Source of the DNA: Lepidodermella squamata
Taxonomy: Eukaryota > Gastrotricha
Length of the DNA: 64,000 nucleotides
Direction of reading: 5' to 3'
Assembly: GCA_047495785.1 (NCBI GenBank)
Contig: JBLDXI010000017.1
Coordinates: forward strand, 3,596,001-3,660,000
In this document: positions 1 through 9,785 of the stretch, piece by piece
How the letters are laid out: the number at the start of each line of letters is the position of its first letter
Numbering within the stretch: the first letter of the stretch is position 1
Translations under genes and position numbers: made by a program
Notes under the pieces: model-generated
The model's input: the letters and a program-made list of their open reading frames with translations, nothing else
Told to the model about the DNA's origin: nothing
Databases searched by the model: none

Positions 1-509
1 GTCGTCGTCATCCTCTGGGAACTCACTTCCTTTCTTGTAATGTATGGCATTATCGTCTTTGTCGTCATCAACAATAGCATAATTCGAATCCAAAATATAC
101 GAGATATAACCAGATCGCATAATCAAATCGCAAGACAAATCCGTTGGGCAGCTGTAGAGAGAGCAAAAACGTTTCTAGAGAATATAAATATGGTCAACTA
201 CCAATTGCAAATGGAATGCTATGCTACCTGTTGGTGCCACACGGCAACTGTACATTGCTCCTCCGATTCACAGCAAAGTCTAACATAATATATTTACATA
301 TAAGATCAGCTCGTGAAAGTGCGTTGATTGCATTACCTCTGACAAGCAGACGCCGAAATGTCAAATCTGCGATCGATCAGCTTGCCTGCCGCACTTGCAA
401 TTTCAACGGCAAAGCCTGAATTGCCATCACCTCTGCATCGAGTGTTAGAGGCGCAAGATGATGTCGTAACTTGGAAAATTAAAGTCGCGAGAAACAATGC
501 TAATTTCAT
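1..509 (-). CDS. MANEC-domain secreted or type I membrane protein, N-terminal part (5' complete, runs off left edge)
   Basis: Three exons read on the minus strand: 509-337, 279-228 and 174-1 (open to the edge), phases 2/0, introns about 50 bases. The first residues (MKLALFLATLIF) form a signal peptide. Eight cysteines follow within about 75 residues, including a CC pair followed by C-x2-AVW, then C-x4-C-x5-C and the ending GYISYIL. That cysteine pattern and the GY-x-SYIL ending are typical of the MANEC/MANSC domain (motif at N terminus with eight cysteines) of HAI-1, LRP11 and MANSC1, extracellular proteins. After the domain comes a very acidic stretch (VDDDKDDNA and a D-rich tail). The domain match is from pattern memory; what follows the domain (Kunitz, PKD or LDL-A repeats) is outside the window, so the family member cannot be named. 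Confidence 0.7.
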
Positions 510-1825
510 CGCGCGGTGTCAAACTAATATCTAACAATACCAAATAGCAATTAGCTTTTCATAACCATATAGCGCATAGAGCGAGTAAATCAAGAGCGCA
601 CTTGATGCTTGACGGGTAGACGCAAAACGCTGTAAGCTAGTTTCTTCGGCCGATTTAAATGCAATGTAAAGAATAATAAAGAACGAAGCCAAACAAAAGT
701 GTAAGATAGCCAAAAGATATACATAAAATCTAAAGGGCATTTACCAAGCAGAGGGCAGAGGTGTTAGACAAAACAGAAAACAGACACTAGGCACGCTCTA
801 ATTTGGCAACGCTACGCCGTCGATCAAGAATTGTCTATACACTTCGAAATTTAACCGCCCAAACTTTTGTCAGGTCCTAGTTCCCAAGTCACGACATGCA
901 ACCAAACTACAATAAAGCTACCTTCAATCGATCAACGATTTGTCCTCACGAAGAAATTCGCGCGCTTTTCTCAGGCAAGCGCAGTAAATTTGAAAAGTTT
1001 TAGCCCTTGACAGAATTTTTGTCGGCACGTCGGTCAACTATTATTATAATCTAAACCTATTAAAATATAATTATAAAATGTTGGTATTAGTATTGGCTTC
1101 ATTGACGACCTGAGCCGCAGCCCTAAACGTCAGAAAGCCCGAAGTCGTCTTCCTGTTGACCACTGCTACAGCAACACCACTATTCAACGAACAGTTTTCT
1201 ACCGTGGCATGGCGGCGCGGAATAACGCAAACTGCTTCATCCGGCAAATGAACTCGTTCAAACACACGCGTCAAGCTGCCTACGTCGTCAAATTCGTAAA
1301 ATAACAACTAGGAGAAATTATTTTATTAGATCCGTAATCTATGCTTGTGATTAGCTTTTTGTACTCTATTGTGCCCCCCTAAAGATTGTTGAAACCAGCC
1401 CTTACGCTGACCTTATGATCAATGGTCATACCACTGAGTAGTTCGCGGTGTATATGGCTTGTCATTGCCCTACCATACCCTATCATATTCAGTTCGACAA
1501 CTATACAACTCATATTCCCTTCCCTGCCTTCGGTCTGCGGCAAAGAGAAAGGTCTGCAACTTTCTTGCATCCACCAACCACTGGATGCTGGAAAAATTCC
1601 ACCTCATGCCTGACAAGTACTGCCATTTAATCACTTGATTAGGCTATACAAGATTTCTACAATAGGTATATCAGTAAAAATATCAAAAATCTCACAAGAT
1701 TAAATAGTCTCGAGTACCTAATTGACTCAATATTTATAATTAATATCATTGTATTACTATCAGAGCAAAACTAGAGTTCCACCTTACACCACGATATTAC
1801 GTTCTTTTCTCTAGTAAGATTTATT
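510..1825. other. Unassigned stretch between the MANEC gene and the PPP1R14-like gene
   Basis: It holds two open minus-strand frames with some coding character: 740-531 (69 codons, two hydrophobic segments) and 1307-1071 (78 codons, preceded by an acceptor-like tttctcctag). I could not join them into a gene or recognise either. It may carry the promoter and 5' UTR of the MANEC gene (minus) and the promoter of the PPP1R14-like gene (plus). Confidence 0.3.
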
Positions 1826-2961
1826 ATGGATTCTTTTTCGGGCAAGCCCACTGTCCGATGTCAGCTCGGCCGCCATCTCGCAGAGACTCCATACACTCAT
1901 GGCGTTTCCAGCTCGGATGCTCATAACCGAGCAATTAAATCTGAGCCATCTGATGCGGAGTTTCGAAGAGCTGGAGGCACTCCAAGTTCTGCTCTCGAGA
2001 ATGGCTCGAAGCGGAGCACGCGAGAGCAACCTGGTGCTTCAAATAGTGGCAGTGGACCTCGCTTTGTTGATGCCCCCGTTATGATCGGTGAGAGCGACAA
2101 TTATTCCAATGAATATACAATGTCTGACGAAGGAGAAACAAATGCAACGGAAATGTCAAAACAGCCGACTAAAGCTAATCGGCGGGTGCTAACGCAGCGA
2201 TATCAGCTGGATCAGATGAGAAATATCAAAAAGAGAATTTCCACAGAAGATTGGATCAATGAACAGCTCGATAAATTGATTCAGTCTGCAAGCCAGGTGC
2301 TCTAATATGATTTTGGCTAGATTGATATAATATTAGATAATAATAAATACCCAATAATGGTATGCAGTATCAACATTTAAAATTAGACGCAATTTAGTAA
2401 CGGTTAAATGGTTATAATGATGAACTGCAACATTTTGTACGGCTCTCGGGATCACTAAAGAGATTTTCCCCTAAAGAGGTTGTTCACATTCCTTAATAAT
2501 AAGGTAGGTACTAATAATAAATAAACCATTTTACAAATACCCTCCCACAGTTTCACATTCTTATGTGTGTAAGAACAGGGCCATAAAAACTAAGAACCAT
2601 TTTATGTGGCATAAGTCAATGAATGGAATCTAATCCTGGAATCTTTGGAACCAACATTCAAATCTTCTTTTTCTTAAATTGCGTAATTTTAATAAACTTG
2701 TACCCCCTATACAGGGTGTTCATGACTCATCTGCTGGCGAATTGAATTCAGAGCTGGCAATCGACTTGGATGAATTATTGGCTAGTGGTGGAGATACAGA
2801 AAGGCGGAGTTATCTAGAGGTTAGCTTTTCATCTACTTACATTACTGAATTTCTTAGCGATATTATGTTCTGTGCAGACGAAGCTGCGCAATGTTTTAGC
2901 CTCAAGCGAAATCGTGGAAGCGTTTGTAACCGAATGCATCGAAAAAATTCATCTGCTGTGA
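1826..2961 (+). CDS. PPP1R14 (CPI-17/PHI-1)-like inhibitor of protein phosphatase 1
   Basis: Exons 1826-2296, 2715-2819 and 2878-2961 give 219 residues, all junctions phase 0, stop TGA 2959-2961. Residues about 120-219 match the PPP1R14 inhibitor domain: RRVLTQRYQL, where T lies at the place of the activating phospho-threonine of CPI-17, then EDWINEQLDKL, then IDLDELL, and a final amphipathic helix (EAFVTECIEKI). In this family phosphorylation of the threonine turns the protein into a potent inhibitor of PP1/myosin phosphatase. The first 115 residues are Ser/Gly-rich and unlike the family. The ATG at 1826 is the first in frame after upstream stops, but an untranslated upstream exon is possible. 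The third exon is in a different frame from the longest open frame there; only the spliced frame matches the family. Confidence 0.85.
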
Positions 2962-3842
2962 CGATATCGAATACAGGATTAGTCCAGATACATGATTCTT
3001 TCGTTTGAAATTCTTTGAATTGCCGCGCCTGTCTGATGATGGCGGTGATATAGCACGGTGCTTTGCATGAAATTCATGAATGAGAAATGAAATGAGGAAT
3101 TTACAAATGACTTCTGTCCAACTCTGATAGATAAGAACCATAACATAAGAACCCGCAACGACCACTATTCTCTGTCCTTCGTCCAACCCTATCCTTCGTG
3201 TACCTATTTGGCGGATGCTAGAGGATTCTGAGCGAACGTATCCTCGGATATAGTACTGTAATAAACGAGGTGTGCCATGTGAATGAGTGTCATTTTATGC
3301 TTAAGTAACTGCGCTCCATTGACGGCTGTTAATGCTCGATCTTCTCGCTTATCTGTTGTTCTTCAGGATATTTCTTTCGAAATTTGGCATTCATTTGTGA
3401 TGTACCTAATATTGATTCTTTTGGCTTCCATTGTTTTGAGGTTTGACATCGGAAATAATTTCTATTCCGGCAATGTTACTTTACCCTTGGCCATCGCACA
3501 GTTTTCACTTTGTACCCACTGCCATCCAAACTGAATTCGAAACATCATCGACCAAAAACATGGCACGAAAGAGCAAGATCATGTTTTTAACTGGAATTCA
3601 TATATTTTTTGTCAATAACGCACTACGACAGCAACTTACCCTATAACTAATAATTATTATTGTTTGTGCATGAGACTTCCAGCCAGCCAAAACAATATTA
3701 TTTTGCAGTCATCTCATCAACGTGAGCGGCTTCCGATGATATCAATAGAATAAAAATGGATATTTTGGAGTAAAATGTCATTTGTTGAAAGAACGATTTA
3801 CTTGAGAAACGACAAAACTAAATTGAACACTTTTATAACAAA
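2962..3842. other. Intergenic stretch, 3' UTR of PPP1R14-like gene and 3' UTR of CCDC124
   Basis: Convergent 3' ends face each other here. A plus-strand frame at 3283-3534 contains one hydrophobic run but no start context, splice partner or family resemblance. I see no supported gene. Confidence 0.4.
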
Positions 3843-4680
3843 TTATTCGGAAGTAGTTGCTTTCGCTGCCTTGTTCAGTGGATTCTGAGGCGATTTCTGC
3901 CATTCTTTCCAGATCATCTCTTTCAGCTGAGAGCGACGCATGTTTGGATATTCCATTTTCAGCTTGGCCATCATGGCCTCCTCGAAGTCCTGATGCGCTT
4001 TTTTCATGCGCCGCTCCGGATGAGCATCACCTTCGTCATCCCTGATATACAATGAGTCATAAACAACCATCAGTTTAGGCATAATTGGAGACTTACCCAA
4101 GTAACACAAGAGCTTGATCAACGTTTCGAGCCGAACCGTCACCTTCATTGAGGCTAAGAATTCTGTTAATGTTCTCTTCAAGAGGAGGAAGCTCTGAGTC
4201 AGATTCCTCGTCTGGTTTCCGTTCTTTGGGTTTAACAACATCAGTTGCGCTAACAGATGACGTCTCCTTAGCTGTTAGGAGGCCCAATCTCCTCTTCTCT
4301 TCCAACTCAGCTTTTTCACGAGCCTCGTCAATCTGAGCCTTTGTTGGACGGGCGGCAACGGCGGATTTCGGCTTTGCTGCTTTGAGTTGCTGAGCTTCCA
4401 TTTCCAACAGTTTCCGGTTCTCTTCACGTCGCCGCAATTCTTCCTCGTGCTTTTTCTGCTTCTCATCACGGCGTTCTAGTTTCTTCTGCAAATTTTTATC
4501 ATCATCTCTGAAAGAATTTACAGCAATTAATTTAAAATTAAATTTGAAGTTTCAAGCTAATTACTTCCAATAAGCATCTTCGGCTTCTTTCTGCTTTTTC
4601 TCAGCGGCAGCAACTTTCTTTTCATTTTCTCTAGCTTTGGCCTCCGCAGCTTTGCTGTTGGTACCCCAGTTCCGCGGCAT
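3843..4680 (-). CDS. CCDC124: Coiled-coil domain-containing protein 124 (ribosome-associated factor)
   Basis: Exons 4680-4565, 4507-4097 and 4041-3843 give 241 residues (human 223). The start resembles the family (MP, then N-rich and A/K-rich), followed by the hallmark EDAYWKDDDK, a long charged coiled coil with many K/E/R, then PLEEN-N and, near the end, HPERRM, YPNMR-SQLK and KEWQKSP-NP, all in the order found in CCDC124. The homologues (yeast Lso2, human CCDC124) sit in the ribosome's intersubunit space near the GTPase centre and help idle ribosomes restart; that role is known for the family, not shown here. Its ATG lies only 63 bases after the stop codon of the gene upstream on the same strand, with two acceptor-like sites in between, suggesting co-transcription and trans-splicing. 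Confidence 0.95.
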
Positions 4681-4743
4681 TATTTTGATAATACTTCTAA
4701 AAGTGATGATCTGATAATGAAAAATGAGTTAAATATTAGTTCT
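4681..4743 (-). promoter_or_regulatory. 63-base intercistronic gap with acceptor-like sites (candidate operon junction)
   Basis: Read on the minus strand the gap goes from the upstream stop through a T-rich run to ttttcattatcag and then atcacttttag, before the CCDC124 ATG. Both are good 3' splice-site sequences with no matching 5' splice site inside the gap. That is how downstream genes of operons with spliced-leader trans-splicing look in nematodes, flatworms and larvaceans. There is no room for a normal promoter and terminator. Inference; no transcript data. Confidence 0.5.
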
Positions 4744-5355
4744 TCAACTTTTCACAACCGTAACGGTCCGATCAGCGTAATTTGAAATCACCGTCAGCTT
4801 AAGCGCTGCCAACGCATGAGAGCCCAGAATATTCAAATCCTTAAAATGACTACCGGGTGGCGACAAATAAACTTTGACCATTCCGACATTATGGATGTTT
4901 ACGTTACCAAAGCCTGGAATGTTGGGAAATAAGCCGAATGCTTTGAACGTGGATTTGCTTAGATAAGTATGAGGAGAACTGGTATTCACCAGGAAGAATA
5001 CATTCACAGGATTCGAGTCTTTCCACTTCACCGTTAAATTTACCATCGAGCGACAATTGTCACCAAGCATGAAGCCTTTCACAGGAAATGAGGGCGAGTC
5101 CTTCGATTCGGACAAATACTTGATTCCCAAGGTAGGGCCGACAGATGATTCTAGCATCTGAGAGTAAGTGATAAGGTTACTAATAATTATTCGAAGTTAT
5201 TAGCTATGAATCACCTGCTCGCTGATGTCAGAAAGGAATATATCTTGATCGAAAGGGCCAATTTTCTGAGATGACAAGGAAATCGGCAAGTTTCGAGCAA
5301 TATACTTGAAATTGTTCGATGATTTCAACATTGCAGAAGCCAAACGATGTAACAT
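4744..5355 (-). CDS. Small retropepsin-like protein with altered catalytic motif (candidate pseudoprotease)
   Basis: Exons 5355-5215 and 5157-4744, phase 0, 184 residues. I do not recognise an exact family. The first 30 residues are basic/hydroxylated without acids and could be a mitochondrial presequence. The second half has the outline of a single-domain aspartic protease: a hydrophobic strand then FFLVNTSSPHTYLS where retropepsins have a D-T/S-G flap of the type LVDTGSP-TYLS, and 70 residues later LNILGSHAL, matching the conserved ILG-x-x-x-L strand/helix of the fold. The catalytic D-T-G is N-T-S here, so no proteolysis is expected. Alternatives: an unrelated beta-rich mitochondrial protein. 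It lies directly upstream of CCDC124 on the same strand. Confidence 0.6.
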
Positions 5356-6693
5356 TATGAAAACTGTGTAGTAAAAAGTCTAATCAAGTGAATATATCAA
5401 AGTATAAAGAATGTTAACATAAAGCGAGACATTTGTGTCAGGCAATAAGTTATCAACACTCGTTCACTTTGGAAGTTCGATAAGGCCCAAGGCCCGCCCA
5501 TGGTCAGTTGAAGTTATCACGTATCAGTGTCAAAACAGAATAAAACGAACCGCTATGTGATTGCCAGTTTGGTCGCGATCGAAAGTTCAAGGTACCGTTA
5601 AAACGCGACAACTTTTCCTATGCGAAAATTCTAACATACGCATTCTTGCCAAGAATCCGAAGTTCTTCTGAACTCGTCGGAAATCCGAAGAATAATGTAT
5701 AGCGTTGGCACTAAAAAAAATTGAAACAAGTCTGGTGGCGTCGACTTCATCTCAGCGATTGCTTCTCAGCCTCTCTTTTCGGATAATAGGCAAACAGTTT
5801 CTTCAGGGGATCCGCCATACAGCACAGAATTTTGCATCACAGTCGTCAAACGAACCTGTCTTCGCAACTTTCACCACTCGTCGAGCTCTCGCGCAGAAGG
5901 CTAAAGCGCGCCTTTTCGCTTTTTTCAAATTTTCAAACATTCTGCTCATAAATTCTTGGTAATTAACTATACCTTATTTAAATTTCGTATAGGGTTGTTC
6001 ATTTTTTGTTCAAGGACAACGCGCACCTAATTTGAATCCTTGATTGAAAATTCGCTTGGATTGATTGATTGGATTCGTCAAACCTTACTCTGAATCTTGC
6101 TAATTTTACCAATTGGGACTCAGATGTGCAGTATTTCATATATCCAAGTTCGACTGCATGAACACGAGGCACAGCTATAGCTCTTTTAAGTACTTCCATT
6201 CTTGCTTGAAGTTTTACTTGACCGCAGATAGAGAATAACAAAAGACTTCCATTTTTTACGGTTTGCAAAATCCAGCAAAACCCCACCCTGTCAGTACTCG
6301 ATACTCCAACTACCAACTACTAATATTAGTTGGAGTTAATTATTTGACCTGACGGCTTGCTGTCTTTGAACATTGAAGCTAACTGGGTAAATTTTTCGCG
6401 AATATGTGTAACAAATCCGGTTGTCACACGATTGCATTGATCTATTTTTATCTCGTCGTGTCTACTAAAATTGCTTGAGCGTTTTTACAGCGATTAATTG
6501 ATAGCTATCTCAAAGTAATTTTTCCTCTAGGCGACCCAAGACCCAGTTTAGATTTTAAACTGGCCACAGTTTTCAATCAACTATTGTGTTAACTGCTAAC
6601 TGCTGCGCATGGAACGCTTTTAAAAAATCCAGCTGCTAACGTCGCTTATGTTGAACATTCTTAATTTTAGGCTCATTTCAGAGCATTAATTAT
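5356..6693. other. Divergent intergenic region between the pseudoprotease-like gene and kinesin-4
   Basis: Start codons at 5355 (minus) and 6694 (plus) face away from each other, so promoters of both are expected here. Open frames at 5705-5962 (+) and 6316-5999 (-) show no family resemblance and no clear splice partners. Nothing else seen. Confidence 0.4.
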
Positions 6694-9600
6694 ATGTCGA
6701 GCGATCGCACTAACATTCTTGTTGCTGCGAGGTAATGCATTTTGCCACCTTACGTGATTTGTTTCATAATTGTGTTTATCAGAGTGCGGCCTCTCAATGC
6801 GAAAGAAGGTACAGAACCTGCTCTACGTGTGACGCAGGGAGATCAAAGCAGTTCAATACACGTGGAGAAGTGTGGCATAAATAAGCAGTTCAATTTTGAT
6901 TTCGTCTTTGGTCCTGACTCAGAACAGCATGATGTGTTCAACGTTGTAATACCGCTCGTTGAGAGTATATTAGATGGATACAACGCTACTGTTCTTGCTT
7001 ACGGTAATACAACAATTTGTTAACATTGGTGCACAATTAATATTCATGTATTGCGGAAGGTCAAACTGGGAGCGGGAAAACTTTCACAATGGGAACAGAT
7101 GCTTTATCTCTTGCCGAGAATGGCGGCGCTGACGCTTTAAGTCGTCGTGGTGTCGTTTCTAGATCAACAGATCATTTATTTTCCATGATGGCAGGTTTGT
7201 TGCTCTTCAGTCGTATTTCGTATAGTTTAGTGCCGAATAATTATCAGAACGTCGTAGCCGAGCATTGGCTGCTGGCCAACCCGTTCCTGAGTTCTCCGTC
7301 TCGGTAGTTTTTGTGGAGATCTATAACGACGATGTCATCGATTTGTTAGCCGGCAAAGACAAAAACTGCCATCCTTCCGCTCAGAGCAATGGCACATCCA
7401 ACAATATTCCAGGATTAAAAAAATCTTCCACAGGTTTGATAGCGTTATATTCTTCTTTTCGCTCTTTTAATGTGGTGAACTTCAATCAAGTTGTAAAATC
7501 AAAAAATGTGCCTGCAAAGAAAGCTAATGTGCGATGCACTGAAAATGGAGATATTGTCCTCGATGGCATCACAACCGTCGCTTGCGATTCTTCTTCCTCG
7601 GTGTTATCGTGTTTACAAGAAGGATCGCTTGCCAGGCGAACAGCCACAACGGCTTACAACGAACGCTCAAGCCGCTCCCATGCAATTTTTACTATTGTGG
7701 TCAATCAGCATCGGTTTATTAAGCCAGCAAAGTCAAACAGCGGCGGGGGGAGTACCGAGCCGGAATCTGATGCACTAGACGATCTTACCGATGAGGTATT
7801 TTTACTAATTTCGACCATACTTTGAGATCACCCGATTTTACAGGTTTTGGTGGCTAAAATGCACTTCGTCGACTTGGCGGGGTCTGAAAGGCTACACGAT
7901 GCCATTGTATGCTCTGGTCAAGCAGCTCAAGAACGGTTTCGCGAAGGCGTCAACATCAACATGGGTTCGAATGGAGTGATACTTGATTGAAACCTTGGTC
8001 AATAGCAATTTTTGTTCACAGGGCTTTTGACTCTTGGCAAGGTTATCAGTTTGCTGAGTGAAGGAAAAACCATGTCTCAGTACGTACCGTATCGAGAATC
8101 TAAGCTCACAAGATTACTTCAGGTATTTTTCCTGCCTTGATTCCCTTCAAATATATTCATGTTGCGTTAATTTCTCACCTTCACAGGACTCTTTGGGTGG
8201 CAATAGGTATGTTTTCATTAATCATAATCTATTCCTTATTAATGTTTATATTTTCAGCCGAACTTTGATGATTGCCTGTGTTTCGGCAGCCGAGTGCTAC
8301 ATGGAACAAGTACCGAAAATAACTTTTATAATTATTTTATAATACCATTTTCTTATTTTCAGTCGATCAATACGCTGCAGGTCGGAGAGCTTGCTTTCAT
8401 CGCATGACAAAGTTATCCCATTTGATTATTTTTAGTATGCTACAAACGCCCGAAAAATAAAAAATCAAGCAGTTGTCAACAGGTTTGACTTCATTCTTGA
8501 TAAAAATTCGGTTGAATGTAGGATGATACTCTTAGAGCGTCATCGGTGGCACAACTTCGCGCCGAAATAAATATGCTGCGAAAACGTTTGGAGTCGCGCA
8601 ACGGAGGCGCTGACGTTGAGACGCTCGTCGAATTGGGTCGCCTCCGTCAGGAGAATGAAGAACTCCGATCTCAATTATCATTGCTGGTTAGCTATTGCCA
8701 TCTTGCCTTTCTTATCTTTATTAAAGCTACAAATTCAGGAGCGCGAAAAACACGAGCGAACAGTGCGTCTTCGAGAAAACTCAGCCCAGACAGAAGCGTT
8801 AGCGGATATTGTGTCTAAAGAAGCAGCGATTCTGGTAGCTTCTAAGCTTAGGGCAGCCAAGTCACCGGAAACCGGCGACTCGACGCTGACCGACAGCAAA
8901 CTAATCGCGACCAACAGTTTTCGGCATTTGTATGACAAAATTGTCTCGGAACAAGCTGAGATCATCGCACTCAAAGAGCAAATGCCTTCGAACGGAATTT
9001 TCTCCCCCAACCACTCAGCACGATTTTTGTCAGGAAATCCCGACATTGAGCGGGTACGTGAGCGGAGAAGAAAGCGTAATACCGAAATGTTACTATCTTC
9101 GAACAATAACTCTTTTCGCTCGAGCGGTATGAGCATGAACAGGTAGGCCAAAGTTTGCCCGATCGCCATGCAGTAATTTTTTTCCTAACAAGTGTATCCG
9201 AAAAATCGGATATGACGCCTCAACCGACAACGCGACCCGCCAACGGTGAATCCGGCGGAACCTGGGATGTCATAATGACTGTGAGCTCCATTGGGGCAGA
9301 AGACGAAGACGACGAATACCGCGACCCAACATACGAACCCACCCCTCTAAAACAGCACCCTAATACTCGAAATCGCCGGCGATTCGAATGCGTGGAAGAT
9401 GACAATGGCAATCGCCGGTTGACACGAGCTGCGAAGAACTACGATCCAGAGCCAATGTTTAGCAAGAAGAGCCGCATTGACGAAGAACCTGGTGACGAAA
9501 ACGACGCTCCAAACCGCGAATTCTGTCGGTGCCATGGACTGTGCAAAATTGCTCGTTGCGCATGTCGACGAAACGGCTTAACTTGTTATCATGGTGAACA

Positions 9601-9785
9601 CGGTAAGATAAAACGTAATTTTTAAGGAAGCTCTGCTGAACTCAGATTTTATAGGATGCAATTGCGACGCTGAAGTTTGCAACAACAAAGGATCTGAAAC
9701 CGATAAAATTAGCAATAATACGTCCAACGAAGCAATTAGCATCGCAGGAGGGGAAAAGCAGGCGAAAAGCCGACGACGAGCTTGA
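6694..9785 (+). CDS. Short kinesin-4 (KIF4-like chromokinesin) with C-terminal cysteine-rich domain
   Basis: Fifteen exons, 781 residues: 6694-6731, 6783-7003, 7060-7194, 7248-7433, 7491-7795, 7844-7964, 8022-8122, 8187-8206, 8258-8309, 8363-8380, 8436-8474 (or 8471), 8522-8686, 8739-9142, 9193-9602, 9655-9785. N-terminal motor: VAARVRPLN, P-loop GQTGSGKT (about residue 87), NERSSRSH switch I, DLAGSE switch II, YRESKLTRLL, and neck YATNARKIKN typical of kinesin-4. A short coiled coil follows (AEINMLRKRL, LRQENEELRSQL), then acidic linker, then C-R-C-x3-C-x4-C-x-C (residues about 711-755) continuing across the last intron as C-N-C-x4-C, as in the KIF4 CRD that binds an iron-sulphur cluster/DNA. 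Human KIF4A is 1,232 residues, so most of the stalk is missing. The donor of exon 11 is ambiguous (two GT sites 3 bases apart; the neighbouring AG|GT breaks the frame). Confidence 0.93.

Noticed and set aside
1071-1307. 78-codon minus-strand frame with an acceptor-like sequence before it
   Set aside because: Codon use looks plausible, but no partner exons or family could be found; left in the unassigned stretch.
8735-9169. 144-codon minus-strand frame opposite kinesin-4
   Set aside because: Antisense shadow of exon 13 of kinesin-4.
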